Part shown: piece by piece, positions 27,201 through 35,299 of the stretch
Position numbering within the stretch: the stretch's first letter is position 1
How the letters are laid out: each line of letters starts with the position of its first letter
NCBI GenBank assembly: GCA_041446545.1
Contig: JBGOEJ010000011.1
Span: 1-64,000, forward strand
DNA: 64,000 nt
Origin: Fervidibacter canadensis
GTDB lineage: Bacteria > Armatimonadota > Fervidibacteria > Fervidibacterales > Fervidibacteraceae
Direction: 5' to 3'
Made by a program: the position numbers and the translations under genes
Notes under the pieces: generated by a model
The model's database searches: none
What the model was told of the DNA's origin: nothing
The model's input: the letters and a program-made list of their open reading frames with translations, nothing else

Positions 27201-28005
27201 GCAACCGTTCCACTTCCCGCTCCAACATCTCACGAATTCGTCCCTCAAAATCCCCGTCCCTCGTCCCTCGTCCCGCGCCCCGTTCCGTTTTGTCCTGTGC
27301 CCCGTGTCCCGTGTCCCTCAAGATGAACTCCCGTGCCGGCAAAATCACGCATTCACGCCACTGTCCTGTTGAACGCTGCGTTTCAATGTCAAAAGGACGG
27401 ATGCTCTCAACTTCATCGCCGAACAACTCAATGCGGATGGGTTGGTCGTGGGCAGGTGAGAAGAAGTCAACGATATCGCCGCGAACGGCGAATTGCCCTG
27501 GCGCTTCAACTTGAGGGACACGCTCGTAACCGCCAGAAACCAAATGAGCCACCAAATCGTCCCGCTCAATCGTTGCGCCGACTTTGACAAGTAAAGCGCT
27601 TTGCTCGTAAACGCTAAGCGAAACTGTCGGTTGGCAGATAGCAGTGGGCGTTGCGACAACGATAGCGTTTCGTTTTCGGTGAAGGGCGTCAACGGCGGCG
27701 ATGCGGTCGCGGGTGACGGCAAGGTCAGTGTCGCCTGACAGCAAGGCTGGGTGTGGCGGGAACGGGTAAATTCGGTCAGGCTGCGCAATTAGAGTTTCCA
27801 AATCGGCGACGAAGTTGGGCAAGCGCTCAGCGGATGGGACGAGGATGAGCGTTGGATGTTGGCGGTCATACAAAATTGCTGCCAAGATGGCAGCCCACGA
27901 AGACGAAAATCCCCCCTGAACCTGCAGTTTCGCCCTTGCCTTCAAAGAGCGCTGCAGGCTTTGAACCCTTTCGCTTTCTCGCAGCCAACGGATTAATCCG
28001 TGCAT
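24238..28005 (-). CDS. mfd: Transcription-repair coupling factor Mfd
   Basis: Displaces RNA polymerase stalled at DNA lesions and recruits UvrA. The 1255-residue protein has, in order: the UvrB-like N-terminal module; the RNAP-interacting CarD-like domain (about 590-650: GDYVVHIHHGIGIYRG); the RecG-like translocase with Walker A GDVGFGKTE, DEEQRFGV and LTATPIPRTLHMAL; the TRG region; and the C-terminal UvrA-binding inhibitory domain (AFIPETYVEDLEQRLYLYR). It is about 100 residues longer than usual. The excess is two repeat-derived insertions in the N-terminal half (about residues 229-251 and 364-454), described separately. The core motifs are intact, so it is probably active. Confidence 0.97.
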   Translation of the reverse strand: MHGLIRWLRESERVQSLQRSLKARAKLQVQGGFSSSWAAILAAILYDRQHPTLILVPSAERLPNFVADLETLIAQPDRIYPFPPHPALLSGDTDLAVTRDRIAAVDALHRKRNAIVVATPTAICQPTVSLSVYEQSALLVKVGATIERDDLVAHLVSGGYERVPQVEAPGQFAVRGDIVDFFSPAHDQPIRIELFGDEVESIRPFDIETQRSTGQWRECVILPAREFILRDTGHGAQDKTERGAGRGTRDGDFEGRIREMLEREVERLQKDGKPEQARLLRQQVEHDLERLLDGRYFDGCDWYFPFVYDPLPTPVDHLPADTLVVWLEPNDLDADAVALEERWQKIVAELIESGDLLRPPKPPFVEWDTGQGTRDTEAWDEGRGTRDETEEDMEKGEGEAFAEPIKSRLQKFRSLVFTSEIREQMSTRREGEAFAEPIKSQPIQSPVPNPQSLTCHRIEAFLSDVRRFLARVDEWRQRHCAIVIATRYPERVSDWLRDVPLADMPPVVRLNADDLPIADRINIFPTPLSAGFFLPDERLVVVTDSELFNAPYKPRRKRWKGTAAVKSPSDLREGDYVVHIHHGIGIYRGVVRQEVLGKESDYLVIEYAEGERLYVPVHQIDRVRKYIAVDGGEPPLSSLSNNKRWLRLRQKAKENAEQVAKELLELYARRQVADGFAFSPDTPWQREMEDAFPFVETEDQIRAIEEVKADMESPKPMNRLVCGDVGFGKTEIAIRAAFKAVMDGKQVAMLVPTTVLALQHYQTFTQRLAPYPVKITMLSRLQSPKEQKEVVNGLRAGAIDIVIGTHRLLSDDVRFKDLGLLIIDEEQRFGVRQKERLKRLQVGVDVLILTATPIPRTLHMALGGLLDMSLVNTPPEGRRPVRTYLSLYDPDLVRFAIRRELERGGQVFYVFNRVQGIEHVAEKVKQLVPEAKVAIAHGQMPEEELERVMLEFAEGKWDVLVCTTIIENGLDVPNANTLIVEHCERFGLAQLYQLRGRVGRSERQAYAYFFHDHPKRLSETARKRLEAIREFTDLGSGFRLALRDLEIRGAGNLLGVEQHGFINEVGFDLYMDMLSEAVHKLQGEPLPQKVELPEADLPVKAFIPETYVEDLEQRLYLYRKMAGVQSEEDIAQIEAELRDRYGEPPQPVRNILSILRIRVRAHQAKVIAITHDRRTVTVRCAMNLNLSDAGLRRLYARLRKTQSPSVLHCVRYERDRFLIDWTELSPTQLLRLLEDLLLALPAFLPQELEAPLGAS
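26645..26681 (-). repeat. CCCCAGT/CCCTAAT heptamer repeats in mfd
   Basis: On the coding (-) strand about five heptamers of the CCCCAGT/CCCTAAT type follow one another, read in frame as part of PIQSPVPNPQS. The unit closely resembles the STRR1 heptamer known from filamentous cyanobacteria (CCCCA(A/G)T). It lies at the end of the larger mfd insertion. Confidence 0.75.
26685..26819 (-). repeat. 36-bp direct repeat inserted in frame in mfd
   Basis: The 36-bp sequences at 26685-26720 and 26784-26819 are identical and start exactly 99 bp (33 codons) apart. Each has a partly palindromic centre (GGGCTCGGC-AAAA-GCCTCGCCC) and is translated on the - strand as GEGEAFAEPIKS or REGEAFAEPIKS. Two copies of a small palindrome-bearing unit inside a conserved gene look like an inserted dispersed repeat comparable in style to rickettsial palindromic elements. 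Confidence 0.8.
26844..26906 (-). repeat. CGTCCCT and CCGTGTC heptamer repeats in mfd
   Basis: Four CGTCCCT-type units (26844-26870) and four CCGTGTC-type units (26878-26906) are arranged head to tail. They are translated in frame on the - strand as a Gly/Arg/Thr/Asp-rich stretch (WDTGQGTRDTEAWDEGRGT). Such residues suggest a flexible loop in the protein. Confidence 0.8.
27255..27318 (-). repeat. Second heptamer-repeat insertion in mfd
   Basis: A second block of the same CGTCCCT and CCGTGTC units, partly decayed, lies upstream in the gene. It encodes about 20 residues (RDTGHGAQDKTERGAGRGT) between two conserved Mfd segments. Confidence 0.75.
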
Positions 28006-28054
28006 AAAGGCATCAAGGCAACATCGGGTTGCCCCTGTAAACGCTTTTTGTCCT

Positions 28055-31000
28055 TCACCTCAACCTTACGACCTCGCCTTTAAGGTCATCGGCAATTTTA
28101 ACAACGATTGCGTCGCTGCGGTGGCTCAATGATGCCCGTTCCAAAACAAACCATTCGCCGTTCCGCCCCTCGCCGACTTCTGCGGCTTTCACTTTTGGAG
28201 CGTCCTTAGCCCGCACCAAAGTCAATGTGGTCGCTTCAATTGGCAGCAGCCAAATTTGCCTTGCCTCTCTCAAGTCGGCAGCATCCGAAAACGCTGCGAA
28301 GTGTCCGTTGCCCTCGGCAATAAGTTCGCCGTCAACGAAAATTTGCCCACTTCCCTCCACAAGGAAGATGCGCCCTTTCCCGTCAAAAGCCACCATACCC
28401 GGTTGCCACGAGCCCAAACTCATCGTGATGCGTGAGGGGCAATGCGCAATGCGTCCGCGGAAAGCCGAAGCGGGCAGATGAGCGGTGAAAGTCACGGGTT
28501 TGTCGGATGCGTTGAAGAACACGAAAACGATGCCGTTTTGCAGCGGGACGGTGAAGGCGTAAATGGTGGGCAAATCGGGTTCGGTGCGGATGAACGATGC
28601 TTGCGCCTTTTCAAGGACTTGCCGATAACGCTCCCGCAAAACTTCGTCAACTTCGCTGAACTCAGGGACAATTTGCTCCCTTGAAGGTTCGCCGCTTGTC
28701 CCACTGCGGTAGACGACGCTTCCTCGTTCCGCAAAGCGTTTCAGTGCGGTCTCCGCCTCCGCTGGGATGTCAGAGACGACGCTGGGCAAGAAAACCGCTT
28801 TGATGCCGCTGAGCAATTCATCGCTGATTTGCAAATCGCTGGCGACAGCGAAGTCAACCCTCAAACTGACGAGGGTTTGGGCTGCAACAAGGGCTGCGTG
28901 CCAAACTTTTGCGCCTTCGGGCAAAAGCCGATTGCTGTCTGGGACGATGAGCAAAACTTCAGGTTTGCGCCAAACGGGTCTAAGCCGTCGCAAAATCAAC
29001 GCCGCAGCCCTGTAGGCTTTCAATGCCGGTTTGGGCACATCGTCGGGATAAACCAAGCCCCAAGGGAAAACTCGGTCATCGTCATCTCGCCAGCACCAAT
29101 TTTGCACCTTGCTTGCGCCCAACCCGAAAGCCAACTGCGGCAAAAAGAGCATAAGTCGCCATTGCTCTTCCTCGGTTCGTCGGATGTGGTAGCCCGTCGC
29201 GCCGAGTTCCCGTTCCCATGCTGGGTGAGTTTTGACGCCGAACTCCCCGATGTTCAACGACTTGCCGTAAAGGCGCATGTCTGTCAGTTTGAAAACGGCT
29301 GCGAAGCGGCGAAGGTCTTTGCTCGGCTCATCAAAGTAGCCGATATTGGCGATGTCCAAACCGTCAACGGTCAACCGCAAATCAATCCCACCAACTGGCG
29401 ACTGGTAGTATTCGCTGGTGACGGGATGGTTAGGGTCAACGGATTTGATGGCGCTGACCAGACGCTCGTTCCACTTTCGGGTTTGCTGGACTTGCCAACG
29501 CAAATCGTTTTGCTCTGGCGTCTTCGGTCGCAGTTGGTAATCGCCGTTCAGGTAGTAAATCAACCCATCGGCGTTTTTGTAGCGCTTTGCGAACTCAGCG
29601 ACGGATTGAGCCTGTCGCTCCAAAGTCGCATCGTCAACAGCGACATCGTGTCCGATGAGCAGCCCAGCCATGTAAACGATGCCAGCGCGGTGGCAGAGCC
29701 AAATCATGGCATCCAACTTTCGCCAGTCGGCTGCGCTGAACTGGTAATTTGGTGGCGTCCATTGCAGGTTCTCAAAAACTGTCAAGCCTGCGTCTTTCAT
29801 CGCTTGAATTTGCCGCCACCAAAAGAGCGGGTCAGATTGAGACGGTGAGTGAAACCAGTTCGCCCAAGTGTCCGTGCCGAGCGTGAATGTGGGGCTGCCG
29901 TTGAGCCAGAAGTAGTTGTCGGCATAGCGGAAGTTCAACTTCTTGGGGAAAATCTGCCCGTCCCAGACGACGAAACCCGCTTCCGTCTCGTCAACCAAAT
30001 TGCCCTTCGTGTCCGACAACCTTGCAACGATGCGGTAAAGCCCTTCTGGCAGTTTCAAGTCCTTCCACCAAGCCTTAACAGCCGCTATGTTGCCCGACTT
30101 GACCGTCACTTCGGTCTTGAATTCAGCCACCGCCTCTTTTGCGTTTTCCCGTTTCTGGGGAGAGCCCTCAAGGGGGACTTTCGTGACGATAAACTCCATT
30201 TGCCCGACGAAATCGCTGTCGCCGAAGTTGGAAACATTGACCGCAGCACCTATCGCCTCGTTTGGGCGGTAGCAAGCCAACTCGCTCTTTAGCCCGTAGG
30301 CGAAAACTCCCTGCCGCAAACTTTGCAGTAAAGGCAAGAGCACTTTCTCACCGAAACCTGGCAGCGCCGTTAATTCAACATTGTCAACGCCGAAGAAGAC
30401 CCAAGTGCTACCCGCGAAGACGCCAGCGTAGTGGTGCATCATCGCGCCCGCCGTCCCGCAAATTCGCCCGAAGCGGTCGCGGGCGATGACGATAGGTCTC
30501 CAGCGGGCGGCTGCGTTCAAAACGCCGACGGCAGAGTAGCCGCTGATGCTTTGCGCCCCTTTGGCTTCCCACGACCAATCGCCTGCTTCCAACCGAACGG
30601 CATTTCGCAACGGGTAATGGGCGTCAAACATTCCCAGTTGAAGTGGCGATGTCTCCAAACCGTCTTGCGGGTTGCCGTAGCGGGTATTGATGGAAGGCGG
30701 CACCTCAATGCGCTCAACCCGAACATCATCAAAGAAAGCCGTGCCGGTTGCGTTGTAGATGCCGAAGCGAATTTCAACTCGGTCAACGCCGTAAGGAACG
30801 ACGAAATCGGCGACAAATTGCTGCCAGTCGGTTGTGCCGCGAACTTGAGCGATGTCCCGCGGGTTGACCCATCGCTCACCAGAAAACGGGTAGTAAGCGA
30901 GAAAGGCGTAGCCAGTGCCTTTAACCCCTTCCGTTTTCACCCAACCAGAAATTCGCAGTCTCTCGCCAGTTTGAACCTTGACAGTTGTCCTCCAAATTTG

Positions 31001-32041
31001 CGAACCTGCACCTTCGGGAATTTGAACGGCTGCGCATCTTCGCCCGCTCTTAGCACCTCGTTCGGCGACGAAACACTGCTGCGGGTGAGAGCGTTCCCAA
31101 CCCTCGGCGCTTCCGTCGGGCAAAACGGTTTCAAAGCCAGGGTTGACATTGAGCGGCACCATTGAGGTGGGACGAGGGACGCAGGGTGCGGGACGAAAGT
31201 TGCTGAGAGGGACATCAAAAGCGTCCCCGCCGAAGGTCAGCAAGTCTGCTCCGTTGATCAACAGCCGAAGCAAATTGCGGTGGGCTTCAACGGGAAAGTA
31301 GGGCGAGTTGGGTAGAACCAAAAGACCGATCTCGTGCTCCGCATCGGAAGGGTGAGCCTCCGAGCGAGCCACAAGTTCGTTGAATTGTTGGAATGAGACG
31401 ATTTGAGGTTCGTAGCCTGCCTGTTGAAGGCAATTGGAAAGGGCTTTTGGCGATGGCGCTGCAGGGTTTTCGGGCAAGTTGGGGTCGTGCAAAATCAAGG
31501 CAATTTTGCCTTTGGCAAAAGTCGGCTCTGTGTATTGCGCCGGAACTGTTTCGCCCTTCACGACTTGGACGGCATCAAATAAGGCGACCCCGTCGGCATT
31601 GTAAAGCCCCAAGCGAACTTCAAAGTAAAAGGCTTTGGGATGGGTTATCCATGTCGCCTCAAAGCGACGCCAATCGTTCGTGCCTGCCAGTTGGGCGAAA
31701 TCTCGGGCTGCCAATAAGTTGCCGTGAAAGTCAAACTCGTAAATGGCAGCATAGGCGTAACCAGCGCCTGCAACTGGCTTGACATTTTCTGTCCGCATCC
31801 AAACGCTAACGGCATATCGGGTTTCAGGTTCGGCGATGACGATTTGCCTTGCCATATCGCCGTTGAAGTTGCATTGCAGCACCCATTGCCCGTGCGGTGC
31901 GTCTGTTCGTCGCATGTTCATGGCAGCGCCGCTGAACATCCAACCGAAAAAGCCGCGCTCAAAACTTCCGTTGCGCAATTCCATTGCGTTCCCGCAAACC
32001 ACCGAGATTGCCAGAAACAAACTCGCAAGCCATCGGCTCAC
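28055..32041 (-). CDS. Giant secreted glycosidase-like protein with two carbohydrate-binding-like domains
   Basis: A 1328-residue exported protein (signal peptide LASLFLAISVVCGNA). Two paired jelly-roll CBM4/9-like domains (about 20-160: NGSFERGFFGWMFSG; about 295-445: NPGFETVLPDGSAEGWE) flank a ThuA/glutamine-amidotransferase-like alpha/beta segment (about 170-280). A beta-sandwich (about 560-690) leads into a TIM-barrel region (about 690-1050: YFWLNGSPTFTLGTDTW, WQPPN-like motif WTPPNYQF, LNIGEFGVKTHP) resembling clan GH-A beta-galactosidases or cellulases, with Glu of NIGEFG as a candidate nucleophile. A trimerization-like segment and a terminal beta domain follow. GTG 32041 follows GGGAGGTGA. 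The substrate is unknown. Heptamer repeats encode part of a linker (31167-31199). Confidence 0.8.
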   Translation of the reverse strand: MSRWLASLFLAISVVCGNAMELRNGSFERGFFGWMFSGAAMNMRRTDAPHGQWVLQCNFNGDMARQIVIAEPETRYAVSVWMRTENVKPVAGAGYAYAAIYEFDFHGNLLAARDFAQLAGTNDWRRFEATWITHPKAFYFEVRLGLYNADGVALFDAVQVVKGETVPAQYTEPTFAKGKIALILHDPNLPENPAAPSPKALSNCLQQAGYEPQIVSFQQFNELVARSEAHPSDAEHEIGLLVLPNSPYFPVEAHRNLLRLLINGADLLTFGGDAFDVPLSNFRPAPCVPRPTSMVPLNVNPGFETVLPDGSAEGWERSHPQQCFVAERGAKSGRRCAAVQIPEGAGSQIWRTTVKVQTGERLRISGWVKTEGVKGTGYAFLAYYPFSGERWVNPRDIAQVRGTTDWQQFVADFVVPYGVDRVEIRFGIYNATGTAFFDDVRVERIEVPPSINTRYGNPQDGLETSPLQLGMFDAHYPLRNAVRLEAGDWSWEAKGAQSISGYSAVGVLNAAARWRPIVIARDRFGRICGTAGAMMHHYAGVFAGSTWVFFGVDNVELTALPGFGEKVLLPLLQSLRQGVFAYGLKSELACYRPNEAIGAAVNVSNFGDSDFVGQMEFIVTKVPLEGSPQKRENAKEAVAEFKTEVTVKSGNIAAVKAWWKDLKLPEGLYRIVARLSDTKGNLVDETEAGFVVWDGQIFPKKLNFRYADNYFWLNGSPTFTLGTDTWANWFHSPSQSDPLFWWRQIQAMKDAGLTVFENLQWTPPNYQFSAADWRKLDAMIWLCHRAGIVYMAGLLIGHDVAVDDATLERQAQSVAEFAKRYKNADGLIYYLNGDYQLRPKTPEQNDLRWQVQQTRKWNERLVSAIKSVDPNHPVTSEYYQSPVGGIDLRLTVDGLDIANIGYFDEPSKDLRRFAAVFKLTDMRLYGKSLNIGEFGVKTHPAWERELGATGYHIRRTEEEQWRLMLFLPQLAFGLGASKVQNWCWRDDDDRVFPWGLVYPDDVPKPALKAYRAAALILRRLRPVWRKPEVLLIVPDSNRLLPEGAKVWHAALVAAQTLVSLRVDFAVASDLQISDELLSGIKAVFLPSVVSDIPAEAETALKRFAERGSVVYRSGTSGEPSREQIVPEFSEVDEVLRERYRQVLEKAQASFIRTEPDLPTIYAFTVPLQNGIVFVFFNASDKPVTFTAHLPASAFRGRIAHCPSRITMSLGSWQPGMVAFDGKGRIFLVEGSGQIFVDGELIAEGNGHFAAFSDAADLREARQIWLLPIEATTLTLVRAKDAPKVKAAEVGEGRNGEWFVLERASLSHRSDAIVVKIADDLKGEVVRLR
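31167..31199 (-). repeat. Heptamer repeats inside the giant glycosidase gene
   Basis: Four to five units of the GGGACGA/GGGACGC type are tandem here and encode the linker FRPAPCVPRPTSMV between the alpha/beta segment and the second carbohydrate-binding-like domain. The unit is the same family as the CGTCCCT repeats in mfd. Confidence 0.65.
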
Positions 32042-32064
32042 AGAGGTCACCTCCCACGCTGCTT

Positions 32065-33426
32065 TTACTCGCCCACTTTGACGAGTTTGTATCGCTCGTA
32101 AATCAGCGTCACTTTTTCGCCTTCAACGAAAAATTCGGCGACAACTTTGCGGCTGTGTTGGACGGTGAAAAAGCGGGCGTAGTCGTCGGAAAGTTCTTCA
32201 GGCATGAACGGGATGCTGCTCTCAAGCAACCGACCTTTGGTTTCCAGAACCACGCCATCGCCTTTTCGGCTCACCTGCAACTTCATCGTGCCTTTGTATG
32301 TCTCGTAGCGACCGACCAGTTTCTCAAGCAATCTATCATGAAGGACGAAAGGCAATTCGTTTAGGTCTTTGCCGAGCATCGTCGCAAGGGTGACCATTCC
32401 GATTTGCGAAAGCGGATGACCGCTCGCGTTTGCCAAAACCGCAACGCCGATGCCCGCATCAGGGATGTAGCCAGCAAAAGCGGTGTGAACTAAAACCGAA
32501 CCGCTGTGGGCGACTAACTTGTGACCGAGAAAGTCGGGGTAAACGCTCCAACCGAAACCGTAACCTTCGTCGCCGAAAAGAGGCGATGGCAAAGGAATTT
32601 TGGGCGTCTCCATTTGCTCAAGGCTTTCGGGCGAAATCAATTGCGTTCCACTCCACCTTCCGCGAGCCAAGTAAAACCGCAAGTAGTTGCTCAGGTCAAG
32701 GACAGTGCTGATGAGACCGCCATCGGCGGAGATGCCGAAGGGAAATCGTGAAGGAATTCGCTTGCCCTCACGGTCAATGACATAAGGCGTCGCCCAATCT
32801 GGGTCGGAAGCGACATCCTCTCGCCGAAAAGTCGTTCGGCTCATCCCTAACGGCTCTAAAATTCGCTCCTTGACAAACGCCTCGTAACTTTCGCCCGAAG
32901 CGACCTCAATGATGCGCCCGAGGAGCAAATAGCCTTCGTTCAAGTAGAAGAACCGCTCGCCGGGCTTAGCGACAGCCCAACCTTCAGCGTCGCTCATGAA
33001 GGCTTTCAAGTCGTCAACGGAAGCGATAGGCAACCAAGTTGCTTCCTCGCCGATGACATGGCGGATGAAGGCTTCAGCGTAAGCGAGGGCTGGGATGCCC
33101 GATGAGTGGGTGAGTAAGTGCCAAATTCTGACAGGTTCGCCCAAAGGGCGGAGCGTCATCGGCACAAATTTGTCAACGGGGTCGTCAAGGCTGATTTTGC
33201 CCTCCTCAACGAGCATCATGATTGCCAACGCGGTGAAGGATTTCGTGACCGAACCGATGCCGACACGAGTTTGCGGTGTCATTGCCGCTCCGCTTTCAAC
33301 ATCCCGAAACCCGAACCCACGAGCGTAAACGACTTCGCCATCTTTCACCGCAGCGATGCTCAGCCCCGGCAAATGCGTCTTCCGCATCTTCTCAAACACA
33401 TACGCTTCCACACCTTGCCAGTCCAT
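32065..33426 (-). CDS. CubicO-type serine hydrolase (class C beta-lactamase fold)
   Basis: A 453-residue serine hydrolase. Ser59 and Lys62 form the SxxK motif (GSVTKSF), YLNEGY gives the Tyr-x-Asn motif near residue 160, and AHSGSV is the HxG/KTG equivalent. A lipocalin-like C-terminal domain follows (about 350-453). Such proteins act as esterases, peptidases or amidases rather than true beta-lactamases. No signal peptide is seen, so it is likely cytosolic. ATG 33426 follows GGGAGTGGTGAG. The giant glycosidase gene is 23 bp downstream; a role in deacylating its products is only a guess. Confidence 0.9.
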   Translation of the reverse strand: MDWQGVEAYVFEKMRKTHLPGLSIAAVKDGEVVYARGFGFRDVESGAAMTPQTRVGIGSVTKSFTALAIMMLVEEGKISLDDPVDKFVPMTLRPLGEPVRIWHLLTHSSGIPALAYAEAFIRHVIGEEATWLPIASVDDLKAFMSDAEGWAVAKPGERFFYLNEGYLLLGRIIEVASGESYEAFVKERILEPLGMSRTTFRREDVASDPDWATPYVIDREGKRIPSRFPFGISADGGLISTVLDLSNYLRFYLARGRWSGTQLISPESLEQMETPKIPLPSPLFGDEGYGFGWSVYPDFLGHKLVAHSGSVLVHTAFAGYIPDAGIGVAVLANASGHPLSQIGMVTLATMLGKDLNELPFVLHDRLLEKLVGRYETYKGTMKLQVSRKGDGVVLETKGRLLESSIPFMPEELSDDYARFFTVQHSRKVVAEFFVEGEKVTLIYERYKLVKVGE

Positions 33427-33539
33427 TGCTCACCACTCCCTTCATCACTTGCACGCTCTTTTTTGCCGATGCAGGCAACTGGTTCGTTCAACCCAGTGGG
33501 AAGGATAGCGCCGACGGCGGGGATTGAAAAAGGGGGCTG

Positions 33540-33568
33540 TTAACGCCGTTGGTGGCATGCGTTATAAC
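33540..33568 (+). promoter_or_regulatory. Promoter of tRNA-Leu
   Basis: TTAACG (33540-33545), 17 bp, TATAAC (33563-33568), about 22 bp upstream of the mature tRNA start. The best sigma-70-type match in the window. Confidence 0.55.
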
Positions 33569-33590
33569 TTTTAGCACCCCACGAAAAGGT

Positions 33591-33681
33591 GCCGCGGTGG
33601 CGGAACTTGGCAGACGCGCTGGCTTGAGGGGCCAGTGGGTTTAAAAGACCCGTGCGGGTTCAAATCCCGCCCGCGGCACCA
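33591..33681 (+). tRNA. tRNA-Leu (anticodon GAG)
   Basis: A 91-nt class II tRNA. Acceptor GCCGCGG pairs with CCGCGGC, the anticodon stem CTGGC/GCCAG carries loop TTGAGGG, a long variable arm follows, the T arm is GCGGG-TTCAAAT-CCCGC, and CCA is encoded. Anticodon GAG reads CUC and CUU (Leu). Confidence 0.95.
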
Positions 33682-33714
33682 TTTCTTTTTCCGCCCGTAA
33701 ATCTGCCCTTCCCT

Positions 33715-33743
33715 GCGACAAATTAGGCACCAAGCGCTATAGT
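33715..33743 (+). promoter_or_regulatory. Promoter of trpE
   Basis: GCGACA (33715-33720), 17 bp, TATAGT (33738-33743). It would give a leader of about 25-30 nt with no obvious attenuator. Confidence 0.45.
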
Positions 33744-33776
33744 GCATTGCGCCCAATCCCATCTTGCGTCGGGGCG

Positions 33777-35276
33777 ATGAAAGTGATGGTGTATCCGAGC
33801 AAGGAAGAGTTTTTGAGGTTGGCGGAGAAGGGCAATTTAGTGCCTGTTTGGCGGGAAATCCTCGCCGACTTGGAAACGCCTGTCTCGGCTTTCTTGAAAC
33901 TGGCGAGGGGCGAATTCGCCTTCCTTTTGGAAAGCGTGGAAGGAGGCGAACATGTCGCCCGCTATTCCTTCTTGGGCTTTCAACCCTTGTTGCTCTTCCG
34001 CAGTAAGGGCGATATCGTGCTGATTGAACAGGGAGGCGGTTTGCAAGTCCATCGGCTGCGCGACGGTGAAGACCCACTGCATGTCTTGAAGCGCTTGATG
34101 GCGCAATTTCGCTTCGTCGCCGTGCCCGATTTGCCCCGCTTTTGTGGTGGGTTCGTCGGTTACCTCGGCTACGACTTAGTTCGCTTCTTTGAGCGGTTGC
34201 CTGACCAGACAGGGGATGACTTGCAATTGCCCGATTGCTACTTGATGCTGGCTGGCACCGTCGTCATCTTTGACCACTTGAAGCGACGGATGCGCATCCT
34301 CCTCAATGCTTTTGTGGATGACGACCCTGAGAAAGCCTACGAGACGGCAATGGAGCACCTTCACGACATCGTTCAACGCCTTCGCATGTTCCCAATTCCT
34401 TTCCCTTACCGCTCTTCCTTTCCCGCCCCTCGCCGTGAGGTCGTCTCTAACTTCACCCGTGAAGGGTTTGAGGAAGTCGTGGAGCGGGCGAAGGAATACA
34501 TCGCAGCGGGCGACATCATCCAAGTCGTCCTGTCTCAGCGCTTCCAGACGAAAGTCAATGCCCCGCCTTTTGACATCTACCGCGCCTTGCGCACTATCAA
34601 CCCGTCGCCTTACATGTTCTACCTAAGTTTCGGCGACCTGAAACTCATCGGGAGTTCGCCAGAGATTTTGGTCAGTTGCTTTGGGACGAAAGTCATCACG
34701 CGCCCGTTGGCAGGGACGCGCCCACGCGGTCAAACGCCCGAGGAAGACACCGAACTGGAGCGGGAGTTGCTTGCCGACCCGAAAGAGCGCGCCGAGCACA
34801 TCATGCTCGTGGATTTGGGGCGTAACGATTTGGGACGCGTTTGCAAAGTCGGGACGGTGAGGACGACAGAGTTGATGAAAGTGGAGCGTTACAGCCATGT
34901 CATGCACATCTACTCCACTGTGGAAGGCGAACTGGACACGGAGCGCTTTGATGTCTTTGATGTCCTGCGGGCGACTTTCCCTGCGGGAACGGTTTCAGGC
35001 GCCCCCAAAATTCGGGCGATGGAAATCATTGAGGAGTTGGAGCCGACCAAGCGTGGTCCTTATGCGGGCAGCGTCGGCTACTTCAGTTTCAACGGAAACA
35101 TGGACATGGCGATCACCATCCGCACCATCGTCTTGAAGGGGACGACAGCATATGTGCAAGCGGGGGCAGGCATCGTCGCCGATAGCGTCCCCGAACGGGA
35201 ATATCAGGAAACCGTCAACAAAGCCAAAGCCCTCCTCACCGCCATTGACCTTGCCGAGCAAGGGTTGGAGAGTTGA
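33777..35276 (+). CDS. trpE: Anthranilate synthase component I TrpE
   Basis: Makes anthranilate from chorismate for tryptophan. The 499-residue protein has the N-terminal domain typical of TrpE (VPVWREILADLETPVSAF, YSFLGFQP) and the chorismate-binding domain with INPSPYMFYLSFG, RPLAGTRPRGQTPEED, DLGRNDLGRVC and GAPKIRAMEIIEELEP. TrpE is preferred over PabB on length and the inhibitor-site region. ATG 33777 is used; the Shine-Dalgarno is poor, and 33786 is possible. No trpG or other trp gene is adjacent, so the glutaminase must be encoded elsewhere. Confidence 0.92.
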   Translation: MKVMVYPSKEEFLRLAEKGNLVPVWREILADLETPVSAFLKLARGEFAFLLESVEGGEHVARYSFLGFQPLLLFRSKGDIVLIEQGGGLQVHRLRDGEDPLHVLKRLMAQFRFVAVPDLPRFCGGFVGYLGYDLVRFFERLPDQTGDDLQLPDCYLMLAGTVVIFDHLKRRMRILLNAFVDDDPEKAYETAMEHLHDIVQRLRMFPIPFPYRSSFPAPRREVVSNFTREGFEEVVERAKEYIAAGDIIQVVLSQRFQTKVNAPPFDIYRALRTINPSPYMFYLSFGDLKLIGSSPEILVSCFGTKVITRPLAGTRPRGQTPEEDTELERELLADPKERAEHIMLVDLGRNDLGRVCKVGTVRTTELMKVERYSHVMHIYSTVEGELDTERFDVFDVLRATFPAGTVSGAPKIRAMEIIEELEPTKRGPYAGSVGYFSFNGNMDMAITIRTIVLKGTTAYVQAGAGIVADSVPEREYQETVNKAKALLTAIDLAEQGLES

Positions 35277-35299
35277 AAAACAGATGCCCTGCCAACGGG

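Noticed and set aside
33682..33776. Attenuator leader peptide before trpE
   Set aside because: No Trp-codon run and no alternative hairpins were found in the short leader.
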